Below, one piece after another: positions 1 through 7,568 of a DNA stretch of 64,000 nt (positions are counted from its first letter, which is position 1; the number at the start of each line of letters is the position of its first letter). The position numbers and the translations under genes are program-made. The DNA is from Myceligenerans indicum. Its GTDB lineage: Bacteria; Actinomycetota; Actinomycetes; Actinomycetales; Cellulomonadaceae. The notes under the pieces were generated by a model. The model worked only from the letters and a program-made list of their open reading frames with translations, did not search any database and was not told the DNA's origin. The stretch spans positions 1 to 64,000 of the forward strand of contig NZ_JABBYC010000004.1 of NCBI RefSeq assembly GCF_016742955.1. Direction: 5' to 3'.

Positions 1-101
1 CCCGACGACCCCACTCACGCCTGGGAAACCAGAGCCCGGCCGACTACGAGAAGAACCTTCAAACAGCTACGCTGCAGCCTGCCGCATGACCACACGATGA
101 C

Positions 102-400
102 GTGTCCACTTCTCGGGGCGAAGGCCCGACGCCTCAGTCGTGGGCGTTGCGGTGCCGGATCATCCTGGAGTGCTCGACGGGCGCGACGAACATGGCTGTG
201 GCGGAGAAGGTGGGGGCGACGCTGCATGCGGTGGGGCGGTGGCCGGCGCGGTTCGTGGAGCACCGGATCGCGGGCCTGGGTGACATGCCGCGCTCGGGTG
301 GCCCGCGGTCGGTGACCGACGAGCAGGTCGCGGCGCTGGTGACCCGGACTCTGGAGACCAGGCCCAAGGACGCCACCAGGCACGTATCGTCACAGCAGAC
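102..400 (+). pseudogene. IS630-family transposase remnant (N-terminal HTH part)
   Basis: The translation reads like the N-terminal helix-turn-helix of IS630 transposases: a stretch with RCRIILECSTGATN, then VGRWPARFVEHRIAGL, then PRSGGPRSVTDEQV and a TLETRPKDAT block, in the family order. After about position 400 the similarity stops and no DDE catalytic domain follows, so the element is truncated and inactive. No terminal inverted repeats are visible within the window. It lies just past the 3' end of the DsbA-like gene. The family call rests on recalled consensus; the exact 3' limit is approximate. Confidence 0.65.
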
Positions 401-537
401 GGTGCCGGTGTCGCCGATCAGTGTGAACGGTGCTGGGGGCGCTGGTTCGTCTCGGAACGCGTCGCCTGATGGCACCCGTCGTTGTTCCGCGCTCCTGACG
501 GGTGAGGTCTCCGCGATCGCGGAGTCGTTGCCGCGCT

Positions 538-1206
538 TCATGGCCGGTCGCCCGCTGCCCTCGCGAGCGCGCGTTCAAAGATCCCGGGGCTCTGGGCGCC
601 GGAGACGCCATACTTCCCATCGATGACGAAGAAGGGGACGCTCGTGATCCCGAACTGCTCGGCGCGGGCGATGTCTGCCTCGATCGCGGGAAGGTACTCC
701 TCGCTGATGAGGGACCTCCGCACCGCTTTGGCATCGAGCCCGATCTCACTGGCGATGGCGATGATCTGGTCGAGGCTGTCGATGTCCTCACCGCGCTCGA
801 AGTACGCAGCGAGCAGTCGGTCGTTCATCTCGGCCTGCTTGCCGTGTGCCTTGGCGAAGTGGGTGGCTTGGTGGGCGCGAAGGGTCAGGGCTGGCTGGAG
901 GTTGTCCCAGTCGAAGGTGAGCCCGAGCTCGGCCCCGACCTTGTTGAGCAGGGTGAACTTGTCGCGCACGTGCTTCGCCGGCAGGCCGGCGACGTCGGTG
1001 AGGTACTCGGTATAGCGTCCGCCGTACTCGACGGGCGGGTTCCGGTCGAGCTGGAACGAGTGGAGCTCGACCTCGACCGGGGGGCCGCCGGCCGCGAGGA
1101 ACGCGTCGCGGCCGGCCTCGAACTTGCGCTTGCCGATGTGGCACCACACGCAGATGACGTCGGTCCAGATATCGACCTTGATCGGGTCCTGCATGACGAT
1201 ACTCAT
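538..1206 (-). CDS. DsbA family oxidoreductase (FrnE-like)
   Basis: A 222-residue thioredoxin-fold protein of the FrnE/DsbA subgroup. The active site near the N-terminus is CVWC (in DVICVWCHIGKR), where CPWC is more usual in the family; the helical insertion and the C-terminal cis-Pro loop (ITSVPFFVIDGKYGVSGAQ) are both present. There is no signal peptide, so it should act in the cytoplasm as a thiol-disulfide oxidoreductase or isomerase. Its ATG overlaps the stop of the upstream oxidoreductase gene by 4 nt, implying translational coupling and a shared promoter under the divergent TetR regulator. Confidence 0.88.
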   Translation of the reverse strand: MSIVMQDPIKVDIWTDVICVWCHIGKRKFEAGRDAFLAAGGPPVEVELHSFQLDRNPPVEYGGRYTEYLTDVAGLPAKHVRDKFTLLNKVGAELGLTFDWDNLQPALTLRAHQATHFAKAHGKQAEMNDRLLAAYFERGEDIDSLDQIIAIASEIGLDAKAVRRSLISEEYLPAIEADIARAEQFGITSVPFFVIDGKYGVSGAQSPGIFERALARAAGDRP

Positions 1207-2180
1207 GCGGGCATCGTGACGACGAGCTTGCCGACGGGCCGCTCGCCGACGAAGTCGACGTAGGCCTGGCCGGCGTCGTCGAGCGTGTAGGTCTTCGCGA
1301 TCACGGGACGCATGCCATCGTCGAGCGCGAGCTGCGCGAGCTCGGTCATGCCGCCGAGGTCGCCGTTGGCGTCGGCGACGTACGTCACCGTGATGTCCTG
1401 GCGGGAGATCTCCTCGGGGTTGGGCGGCGGCGGGACGATCGTGAGCAGACGACCGCCGGGCTTGACGACCGCGATGAGGTCGTCCAGGGCGTTGCCCGGC
1501 AGGGCGACGTTGAGGACCACGTCCACGTCGGCGGGGTACTCCGAAGGGGCGAAGCCGATCACGTGGTCCGCGCCCAGCGTGGTGATGGCCCCGGCGTCGG
1601 CCGGCTTCGCGGTCGCGGTGATGTCCGCCCCCGAGCCCGCCAGGATCGTCATCAGCGAGGTGCCGACCGCACCGGTCGCTCCTACGGCGAGCACCGTCTC
1701 GCCGGGCTGGACATCTGCGGTCAGTGCGAGCGCGCGAGCCGTCAGTCCGGTCGTGGCGAGCGTCGCCGCGTCCTCGGCAGACAGGACAGCGGGACGATGT
1801 GCGACGAACGGCGTGTCGGCGCGCACGGTGAGGTACTGCGCCATGGCACCGGTGCCGGTCGGCGAGCTCGGGCCGCCGAACGCGGCCATCGCCGCTGCCG
1901 TCGTGTAGCCGAAGACTTCGTCACCGACCGCGTAGCTGCCGACGCCCTCGCCCAGTGCGACGACGGTGCCTGCGAAGTCCGCACCAAGGACGTAAGGCAT
2001 CGGCATCTGCACGAACTCGGACAGGTCTCCGCGCGCCACGCGCAGGTCCGCCATGTTCACCGCCGACGCCGCCACCCGCACCAGGATCTCGCCGGCGGCA
2101 GGCTCCGGAGCATCGACGGTCGTCACGACGTAGGTGTCGGGGTGGCCGTAGTCGCGGGCCACCAGTGCCTTCATCTTCAT
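1203..2180 (-). CDS. NAD(P)-dependent zinc-free alcohol dehydrogenase / quinone oxidoreductase
   Basis: Medium-chain reductase of about 325 residues. The N-terminal GroES-like domain (VLGADFAGTVVALG) is followed by a Rossmann domain with VGATGAVGTSLM. The Cys/His ligands of zinc alcohol dehydrogenases are absent, which places it with the QOR/zeta-crystallin group. An in-frame ATG at 2198 exists, but the ATG at 2180 (MKMKALVARDYG) has GGAGTG and GAAGAG directly upstream and is preferred. First gene of a two-gene operon with the DsbA-like gene and divergent from a TetR gene. Probably reduces quinones or electrophilic enones; the substrate is unknown. Confidence 0.88.
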   Translation of the reverse strand: MKMKALVARDYGHPDTYVVTTVDAPEPAAGEILVRVAASAVNMADLRVARGDLSEFVQMPMPYVLGADFAGTVVALGEGVGSYAVGDEVFGYTTAAAMAAFGGPSSPTGTGAMAQYLTVRADTPFVAHRPAVLSAEDAATLATTGLTARALALTADVQPGETVLAVGATGAVGTSLMTILAGSGADITATAKPADAGAITTLGADHVIGFAPSEYPADVDVVLNVALPGNALDDLIAVVKPGGRLLTIVPPPPNPEEISRQDITVTYVADANGDLGGMTELAQLALDDGMRPVIAKTYTLDDAGQAYVDFVGERPVGKLVVTMPA

Positions 2181-2200
2181 CTCTTCACTCCATTTCAAAC

Positions 2201-2253
2201 GGACCGTGTGGTCATGTTGTCCCGGGAGGCTACGCTAAGCGGACCGCGCGGTC
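2201..2253. promoter_or_regulatory. Twin TetR-type operators in divergent promoter
   Basis: Two related palindromes lie between the divergent genes. GACCGTGTGGTC (2202-2213) has 4-nt perfect arms; GACCGCGCGGTC (2242-2253) is a perfect 12-bp palindrome. Both sit in the larger context CGGACCG-N3-GGTCA and are 40 bp apart, about four helical turns. The second lies in the -35 region of a likely TetR promoter whose -10 is TAGAGT (2264-2269). The simplest reading is autoregulation plus repression of the oxidoreductase/DsbA operon. Confidence 0.7.
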
Positions 2254-2276
2254 AACATGTTGGTAGAGTGGCCTGC

Positions 2277-2870
2277 GTGACAGACGCAAAGGCTCCCCGG
2301 GCAGATGCGGTGCGCAACCGTGCGCGCCTGCTCGAAGCCGCCGAGGCGGAGTTCGCGCAGCACGGTATGGACGTGTCCGTCGCGGACATCGCCGCCCGTG
2401 CGAGGGTGGGCAAGGGAACGGTGTTCCGACACTTCGCCACCAAGGAGGAGTTGCTCGCCGCGGTCGTGCTCAGCCGCCTCGATGTGCTGATCGCCGACGG
2501 CGAGCGGCTCGCCGAGACGAGCCCGGCCGAGAGCGCACTGTTCGACTTCATGTCCCTGGCGGCGAGCCAGCAGCAGGACGAGCTGTCCGTGCTCACGAAC
2601 GTTGACGGCGTCAATGACCTGCTCGAAGGTGCCCAGGCGCGACTGTTCGGACTCATGGAACGCCTCGCCCTGCAGGCGCAGATCGCTGGGGCCCTTCGCG
2701 ACGACGTCACCGGCGAGGACGTCGCCCTGCTGATCTGCGCCCCCGGCCACGTCGCCGGATTCGCGCCCCGCGCCGACCCAGAACTTTGGCGACGCTACCT
2801 CGCCATCATCGTCGACGGACTGAGACCTGAGGGTGCGAGGCCGCTCGCCACCCCTCCCCGCAACACCTAG
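2277..2870 (+). CDS. TetR family transcriptional regulator
   Basis: A 197-residue regulator starting at GTG 2277. The N-terminal HTH is typical: DAVRNRARLLEAAEAEFAQ, VSVADIAARARVGKGTVFRH and FATKEELLAAVV. The C-terminal half is the ligand-sensing region and resembles the SbtR-like group found in actinobacteria. No Shine-Dalgarno motif precedes the start, but TAGAGT ends 7 nt before the GTG, so the mRNA may be leaderless. It most likely represses itself and the divergent quinone-oxidoreductase/DsbA pair through the twin palindromes. The inducer may be a quinone or other electrophile, judging from the target genes. Confidence 0.9.
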   Translation: MTDAKAPRADAVRNRARLLEAAEAEFAQHGMDVSVADIAARARVGKGTVFRHFATKEELLAAVVLSRLDVLIADGERLAETSPAESALFDFMSLAASQQQDELSVLTNVDGVNDLLEGAQARLFGLMERLALQAQIAGALRDDVTGEDVALLICAPGHVAGFAPRADPELWRRYLAIIVDGLRPEGARPLATPPRNT

Positions 2871-2959
2871 GCGCACACCCGCGCCGCACCGAGAGCGGCC
2901 AGAGCCCTGACGACAAGCGCCCCCGAGGCGTGGCGGCCCACGCACTACGGCAGTCGGTG

Positions 2960-3451
2960 TCAGCCGAGCACCCGGGCGTCGATGTAGTCCACCGCCGCCT
3001 CCTCACTACTGAACTGAGGCATAGCAGCCATCTCACCGGCGATGAGCGAGCGTGCGCGGTCGAGCATGCGACGCTCCCCCGGCGAGATACCCCGCTCGTG
3101 CCGACCGCGCAGCAGGTCTCGCACGACCTCGGCGACCTGGAACAGGTTGCCGCTAGCCATCTTGTGCTCATACGACTTGAACCGGCGCGACCAGTTCGCG
3201 GGACCTTCGTCCGCGACACCGGAGAGCGTCTCGGAGAGGCGCTCGAGCATCGCGGGATCCATGAGACGACGCATCCCTAGATCCTCGAAAGACGACGCAG
3301 GGATCTTGATCGTGAGGGAGTTCTGCGAGGCGGCGAGCACCAGGTACCGCGCAGGCTCGCCTCGCAGGTCTCGCGTCTCGAAACCCTTGACCGTCACGAC
3401 TCCGTGATGCGGGTGCACCAGCACCTCTCCGATCTGAACTGTCACACCCAC
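2960..3451 (-). CDS. carD: CarD/CdnL-type RNA polymerase-binding regulator
   Basis: About 163 residues. The N-terminal RNAP-interaction domain is recognisable (IGEVLVHPHHGVVTVKG, then TIKIPASSFEDLGMRRLM); a helical C-terminal DNA-binding domain follows (NWSRRFKSYEHKMASGNLF, EVVRDLLRG, then ERRMLDRARSLIAGE). CarD proteins bind the RNAP beta subunit and stabilise open complexes at sigma-A promoters. The reading frame extends upstream to 3565, but that part is low-complexity Arg-rich sequence. GTG 3451 has CGGAGG six bases upstream and is preferred over GTG 3445. It stands alone, convergent with the TetR gene. Confidence 0.88.
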   Translation of the reverse strand: MGVTVQIGEVLVHPHHGVVTVKGFETRDLRGEPARYLVLAASQNSLTIKIPASSFEDLGMRRLMDPAMLERLSETLSGVADEGPANWSRRFKSYEHKMASGNLFQVAEVVRDLLRGRHERGISPGERRMLDRARSLIAGEMAAMPQFSSEEAAVDYIDARVLG

Positions 3452-3583
3452 GTCAGGCCTCCGATCCACCCTGTCGGACGCGACTCGCCCGAAAGGCGCC
3501 CGGAGGCTACGGGGCGGTCGATACAAGCGCAAGCCACGCGCAAAACGGCTGCCTCCCAAGATCACGGCCCGCCACCGCCCGAC

Positions 3584-3770
3584 CTACGACAGCCAAGCCC
3601 CGCCGGATGCGAGGGCGCCCGGCGCGCGACCGCGGAGCAACGCGAGGGCACGTGCTGCGATGATGTCGTGCGTCGAGCCCGGCGAGACCGACAAGCCCCA
3701 CACCGATTTCCGGTCGGGTCGCACACGACCTGGATGCTCCCCGTGGCGGCGCTGCTTGCTCGAGCATCGG
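3584..3770 (-). pseudogene. Decayed IS5-type (DDE_Tnp_4) transposase fragment
   Basis: Pieces of an IS5-like transposase catalytic region appear on the minus strand in shifting frames: SSKQRRHG (about 3763-3740), then SIQVVCDPTGNR (to about 3703) in another frame, then SVWGLSVSPGSTHDIIAAR (from about 3706) back in the first. Together they follow the family order HRRHG, VQVVxDPTG, PGSxHDxxAAR. Two frameshifts and missing ends make it a dead remnant. It accounts for part of the 3452-4085 interval, which has no intact gene. Confidence 0.6.
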
Positions 3771-3944
3771 AGCTCCGCGCCGACGTGCTCCTCTGGCCAC
3801 GGCCTGTGTCGAGGACCGGCCCTCTTTCCGTCTCGGCGGCACCTCTGTCCCGACCAACGCCTTGCTGGCGCCAACCCGCCACCAGGCGAACCTGCAGGTC
3901 GCCGCGCCGTGGCGCCGATCACCGAAAGCGGCCTGATGAGAACA

Positions 3945-4049
3945 CTCCTCAGGCAGGATCTCGCTGACGTAGGCCTCTTCGCTGGCGTTGATGAGGACCT
4001 TCCGCTCTGCGATATCGCGGTCGTGCCAGTCCGTGAAGGTAGCGGCCAC
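3945..4049 (-). pseudogene. Possible orphan 5' gene fragment
   Basis: From ATG 4049 the minus strand codes for about 35 residues of ordinary, non-repetitive protein-like sequence (MAATFTDWHDRDIAERKVL followed by an acidic INASEEAYVSEILPEE). Beyond that the frame turns into low-complexity, frame-shadow-like sequence and runs into the transposase remnant. I do not recognise a family. It may be the surviving start of a gene destroyed when the insertion sequence arrived, or chance. The rest of 3771-3944 shows nothing I can support. Confidence 0.25.
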
Positions 4050-4085
4050 GGAGAGAGGCTACGGCGGAGGCGCTACGGTGACGTC

Positions 4086-4934
4086 GTGCTCTTCGATGTC
4101 GGCCCCGCGCGTCCGCTGGGCGTTCCGGAGGCGGAGGCGATGGTACGGATCGCGGTAGACGTCCGGTCGGCCGACAGAGCGGTAGCCGGTCGTTTCCTGC
4201 GGCTGGCCGATCGTCCGGCATTCGAGTTGGCCTTCCCATGTGGGACCTGTCCGCTGCTGTTCGAGCGGAAGGGCGGCGCGAACACGCAGGTGTCGCTGGA
4301 CGATCCCGACGGGCGGCTTGCCGCAGGTCTCACGACGCTCGACGACGGTGTCGTCGAGCGCTACGGAGGACTTCTGCCCAACGGGTCGTATCAGCCGCTG
4401 CTCCTGAAGATTGCGCCACGCCTGGTGACGCCTGCCGGTTCGGATGACTATTTCACTCATGAGCAGGTCGCGACCTGGGGTATCGACGGCTTCTCGGGCG
4501 TGCCGGAGTCGCCGGGCACGCCGTACTACCGGACCTTCGAGACCAGAATCGACGATGACCAGCACTTGTATGAGTTCGTCGTTCCGATGGTCCCGCCCAC
4601 CTGGAACGCCCCCGACAGGGTCGACCGGTACGCCGAAGCGATGGCCGCCGGTGCGGTGCCGACCGCGGTGGCGCTCTCGTTTCTGGACGTCCTGCAGCCC
4701 GCGACGGACGACGAATCGACCGACTATTACACCCACTGGGGCCTGACTCACGTCTTGCTCGACGGCCACCACAAGCTTCAGGCCGCTGCCCGCACCGGGA
4801 CACCCCTCACGCTTCTGACCCTGTTGGCGCACGACGACGGGCTTGCCGGCCCCGAGGACCTCACGCGACTGCTGAGCGTCCGAGCCGATGGTCCCGCGCG
4901 GCGGACCGGTGGAGAGCGGAGCGATTCCCCATGA
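4086..4934 (+). CDS. Conserved hypothetical protein with CxxC and DGHHK motif
   Basis: About 282 residues, not assignable to a characterised family. Visible elements: a hydrophobic N-terminal segment starting LFDVGPARPLG, an FPCGTCPLLFER segment with a CxxC pair, and near the C-terminus LTHVLLDGHHKLQAAARTG, whose DGHHK signature recalls the ParB/sulfiredoxin-like nucleotide-binding motif. GTG 4086 keeps the conserved-looking N-terminus; ATG 4140 has GGAGGCGGAGG before it and is the alternative start. Its stop overlaps the ATG of the next (truncated) gene, so the two once formed an operon. Function unknown. Confidence 0.7.
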   Translation: MLFDVGPARPLGVPEAEAMVRIAVDVRSADRAVAGRFLRLADRPAFELAFPCGTCPLLFERKGGANTQVSLDDPDGRLAAGLTTLDDGVVERYGGLLPNGSYQPLLLKIAPRLVTPAGSDDYFTHEQVATWGIDGFSGVPESPGTPYYRTFETRIDDDQHLYEFVVPMVPPTWNAPDRVDRYAEAMAAGAVPTAVALSFLDVLQPATDDESTDYYTHWGLTHVLLDGHHKLQAAARTGTPLTLLTLLAHDDGLAGPEDLTRLLSVRADGPARRTGGERSDSP

Positions 4935-5047
4935 CGACGGGCTCTGACGGTGGTCTCCCGCGTCCGCTGACCGATCATGAGCGCGAGGTCCTCGACCTGT
5001 TCCTGAACGTCGACTTCGATGGCGCGCACGAGCTTCGGGCACAGGCC
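4931..5047 (+). pseudogene. Truncated conserved hypothetical gene (5' end only)
   Basis: ATG 4931 overlaps the stop of the preceding gene by 4 nt. The first ~38 residues (LTDHEREVLDLFLNVDFDG, then AHELRAQAR) match the start of a small actinobacterial hypothetical family that normally continues into a Cys-rich CGCGCP-type segment. Here that continuation is missing and the strand becomes the antisense of the SMI1/KNR4 gene. The coding end is therefore lost at about 5047. The frame stays open to 5353, but that part is antisense and not believable as protein. Confidence 0.55.
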
Positions 5048-5631
5048 AGACCCGCCTCCCAGCGGCGACGCGCCTCACGCCATCCGACGAACGGCCCGCG
5101 ATTGCCCCACGCCGCGTCGTTGCTTCCCGGGATCTCGTCCAGGTCCGCCGTGACGAGGCGGCGGAGAAACTCGGCCATCCTGAGGTCGAAGCGCACCAGA
5201 CCCGGCATGCAGTGTCGGCGCCAGACCACCACCGGCCAGGCATCGGGGTCGTCGCCCGTCATGATCCACCCGTACAGATCCGGGTCGTCATGTCCGAAAC
5301 CCCAGGCCACGAGTTGCTCTTCGGCCTCCAGACCTTCTGGCATCGGGTCGTAGCCCGGTGGGTCCTCCTCGAATGTGTCGCGGAGGTTCGCCGTCCCCTC
5401 GCCCATGCCGCCGTTCCGGTACGGATACCCGTCCGGTCGCACGGGAGGCTCGATGCTGAGCCCAGGGATCGCGCCTGAGCCGTACGTGCCCATGAAGGCC
5501 TTGTAGTCCGCCGGCAGCCGATGTCCGAGCGTGGCCTCCACGACGTCCCAGTCGAAGCCCTCGTCATGTCCGTGCTCGGCCGGCATCACTGCCAGCAGCG
5601 CGTCGACCTGTGTGTGTCCCGCCGTCGTCAT
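4975..5631 (-). CDS. SMI1/KNR4 family protein with damaged C-terminus
   Basis: Starts at ATG 5631 (MTTAGHTQVDALLAVMPAE). The SMI1/KNR4 (SUKH) fold is supported by VEATLGHRLPADYKAFMGTYGSG and the acidic Asp/Trp-rich WGFGHDDPDLYGWIM and DAWPVVVW segments. In bacteria SUKH proteins often serve as immunity proteins for polymorphic toxins, though no toxin is nearby. The last ~20 residues are simply the reverse complement of the truncated plus-strand gene's 5' end, so the native C-terminus was replaced by readthrough into foreign sequence. Activity is uncertain. Confidence 0.75.
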   Translation of the reverse strand: MTTAGHTQVDALLAVMPAEHGHDEGFDWDVVEATLGHRLPADYKAFMGTYGSGAIPGLSIEPPVRPDGYPYRNGGMGEGTANLRDTFEEDPPGYDPMPEGLEAEEQLVAWGFGHDDPDLYGWIMTGDDPDAWPVVVWRRHCMPGLVRFDLRMAEFLRRLVTADLDEIPGSNDAAWGNRGPFVGWREARRRWEAGLACARSSCAPSKSTFRNRSRTSRS

Positions 5632-5769
5632 CGGGCCGAACGGTACCCGCCCTCCCTGACATCCAGCTCGACGAACCCGCCGGGACCTTGGTCCCGACCT
5701 GCCGAGACGTACGTCCCGCAGTACGCGCCGGAGCCCTGCGCGCCGTTCCGGCCGCGCCATGATGAACGC

Positions 5770-6417
5770 ATGCCCCGCCGCGCGAAGAGGTACCGAGGAC
5801 TGGCCCAGGCATCCCGGCTGAAGGTGCTGGACATCGTGATGGCACGGCCCGGCATCGGGTTCGCCGAGCTGGCCGACCTGACCGGGCTGCACCAGAACAC
5901 GCTCCGTGATCACGTGCGAGTGCTGGAGTCGACAGGGCTCCTGCGCTCGCGGTCCGAGCATCGTGGGACCCGCGGGCGGCCCCGTACCGTGCTCACCGCC
6001 GTCCGCGGCGACGAGCCCGACGAGGCGGCCGACCAGAGCGTGCTCGACGCGATGCGGTACGGGGACCTGCACCGCCGGCTCCTGTCCGGCGAACACGACG
6101 TCGGCTCGGAGGCCGATACCGCGGAGCTGCACCAGCTCGACGCCCTCTACTGGCACCTGGACGGCCTGGGTCTGCAGCCCGAGCTGGACGAGGCCGAGCT
6201 CACCGCACACCTCGTGCCCTGCCCGTTCGACTCGCCCGCGAGCGGCGTCCGCGAGACCGCATGCCGCGTCCACGAGACGCTCGTCCGCGACGTTCTCGTG
6301 CGCGCCGGGGGGCCTCTGGAGCTCGACAGCGTCATGCCCTACGTGACCCCGCAGGAGTGCCGCGTCCAGCTGCGACGGCGTTGCGACGTGTCATCACCCG
6401 GCACTGCCCGCGAATAG
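5770..6417 (+). CDS. Winged-helix regulator with Cys-containing C-terminal domain (SufR/ArsR-like)
   Basis: A 215-residue regulator. The N-terminal winged helix (ASRLKVLDIV, AELADLTGLHQNTLRDHVRV, ESTGLLRS) is followed by an RGTRGRPRTV wing. The C-terminal domain has three conserved-looking cysteines: in VPCPFDS, ETACRVHETL and PQECRVQL. This spacing is like that of actinobacterial regulators related to the Fe-S protein SufR, so metal or Fe-S sensing is plausible but not shown. CATGAT (5758-5763) ends 6 nt before the ATG and there is no Shine-Dalgarno, suggesting a leaderless transcript. Convergent with the VKOR gene. Confidence 0.8.
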   Translation: MPRRAKRYRGLAQASRLKVLDIVMARPGIGFAELADLTGLHQNTLRDHVRVLESTGLLRSRSEHRGTRGRPRTVLTAVRGDEPDEAADQSVLDAMRYGDLHRRLLSGEHDVGSEADTAELHQLDALYWHLDGLGLQPELDEAELTAHLVPCPFDSPASGVRETACRVHETLVRDVLVRAGGPLELDSVMPYVTPQECRVQLRRRCDVSSPGTARE

Positions 6418-6503
6418 CCACGGCTCGGCCGCCGGGGACCGGCGCACGGACGTTGCCCGCCCCGGTGGTGCCGGCTTCAACGGCCCGCCCCGGCGGCGCA
6501 GGC

Positions 6504-7157
6504 TCAGGCCACCAGCGCCGACCCGTACTTGAGCACGACGACGGTCGCGAGCGCGACGAGCCAGGCGAGCACGAGGATCGCGAAGGCTCCGGACCGCACC
6601 ACCGTGAGGGCGTGCGCCTGGAGGCGCGGCGGCCAGTAGAGGTTTTCCTGGAGGATGTTCCAGTGCAGCATCGACGCGAAGACGAGCGTCGTCGACACAG
6701 TCACGGTGAGGCACCACGGGCACAGCGCGCCGATCCGTGTGAGCGACTCCCAGAAGAGCCAGTAGGCGAAGAGGAAGCCCAGCAGGTAGATGGTCTGCGC
6801 GGCGGTCATGAACCAGCGCGGGAACGTGACTCCGGCCAGCCCGGCCAGGGCCACCGTGATGACGACCGGCTCGGCGACGAGTCCGAGGAACGCGTTGGGG
6901 AAGCCGAACACGGACGCCTGCCATGCACGTGCGACGGTGCCGCAGCTCAGGACGGCGTTCACGTCGCAGGTCAGCGTGGCGTCCGGTCGTGCGGCCAGCT
7001 CGACGGCGTCCACGCTCAGGACGAACGCCGCGATCAGGCCGACGACCGCGCCGGCGAGCATCTCGCCGAAGAGCCAGGCCCGCGCCCGCGTCCGGGGTGC
7101 CGAAAGTGACGGGAGGAAGGCGGTCGCAGCCGCCGCGGTGGCCTGCACGGCGCTCAC
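6504..7157 (-). CDS. Vitamin K epoxide reductase family membrane protein (VKOR)
   Basis: A 217-residue integral membrane protein starting at GTG 7157. Five hydrophobic segments are visible. The loop cysteine pair (TLTCDVNAVLSCGTVA) and the CxxC active site in a transmembrane segment (IGALCPWCLTVT) are both intact. Bacterial VKORs reoxidise extracytoplasmic DsbA using menaquinone, the actinobacterial alternative to DsbB. No Dsb partner is fused or adjacent: the DsbA-like protein at 538-1206 lacks an export signal, so it is not an obvious partner. Appears monocistronic. Confidence 0.92.
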   Translation of the reverse strand: MSAVQATAAAATAFLPSLSAPRTRARAWLFGEMLAGAVVGLIAAFVLSVDAVELAARPDATLTCDVNAVLSCGTVARAWQASVFGFPNAFLGLVAEPVVITVALAGLAGVTFPRWFMTAAQTIYLLGFLFAYWLFWESLTRIGALCPWCLTVTVSTTLVFASMLHWNILQENLYWPPRLQAHALTVVRSGAFAILVLAWLVALATVVVLKYGSALVA

Positions 7158-7336
7158 GGTAGCGAGAGCTCGTCGCGCGGGCGCCGGAGTTCACCGGAGA
7201 AAATGCTCGGACTCTGTCCCCGCGCGTCGGCCCCGCGTCGGCCGTCGTCGGACGCGATCCGCGTAGCCGGGAGACGCCGTTTCAGGCGCTGGTTCGGGCC
7301 TGCCTTCCGGGCAGGGATATCGTCGGGAGATGTCGC

Positions 7337-7365
7337 TTGAAATGAGACTAGGTCTCAGGCATACT
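7337..7365 (+). promoter_or_regulatory. Promoter with operator between -35 and -10 (acyl-CoA dehydrogenase operon)
   Basis: TTGAAA (7337-7342) and CATACT (7360-7365) are separated by exactly 17 nt. That spacer contains the perfect-arm palindrome TGAGAC-TAG-GTCTCA (7343-7357). An inverted repeat filling the spacer is a classic repressor site. It lies about 200 nt upstream of the acyl-CoA dehydrogenase start. The remaining leader (7366-7568) shows no gene. A TetR- or FadR-type fatty-acid regulator encoded elsewhere is the likely binder (inference). Confidence 0.65.
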
Positions 7366-7568
7366 CGCGAACACCCGGGTGGGCGGCGCAGCGCCGACGC
7401 AGGAGACTCTCGACGACGAGTGGACGGGACCCACGATGCGAACTGGCGACATGACGACGGTCGCCTCGACGCGCCCCCGGGTCACGTCGAGGCCGGCTGA
7501 CCGGAACACCGCAGTTCCCCTCCACGCGCCGGGCACCACAGCCGCCCGGCTCAACGAAAGGTGAAGCC

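Noticed and set aside
3446..3565. N-terminal extension of CarD
   Set aside because: Arg-rich low-complexity sequence; CarD proteins begin near GTG 3451, which has a good ribosome binding site.
5048..5353. Coding continuation of the gene starting at 4931
   Set aside because: The frame is open, but its sequence is the reverse complement of the SMI1/KNR4 gene and reads Arg/Ser/Pro-rich.
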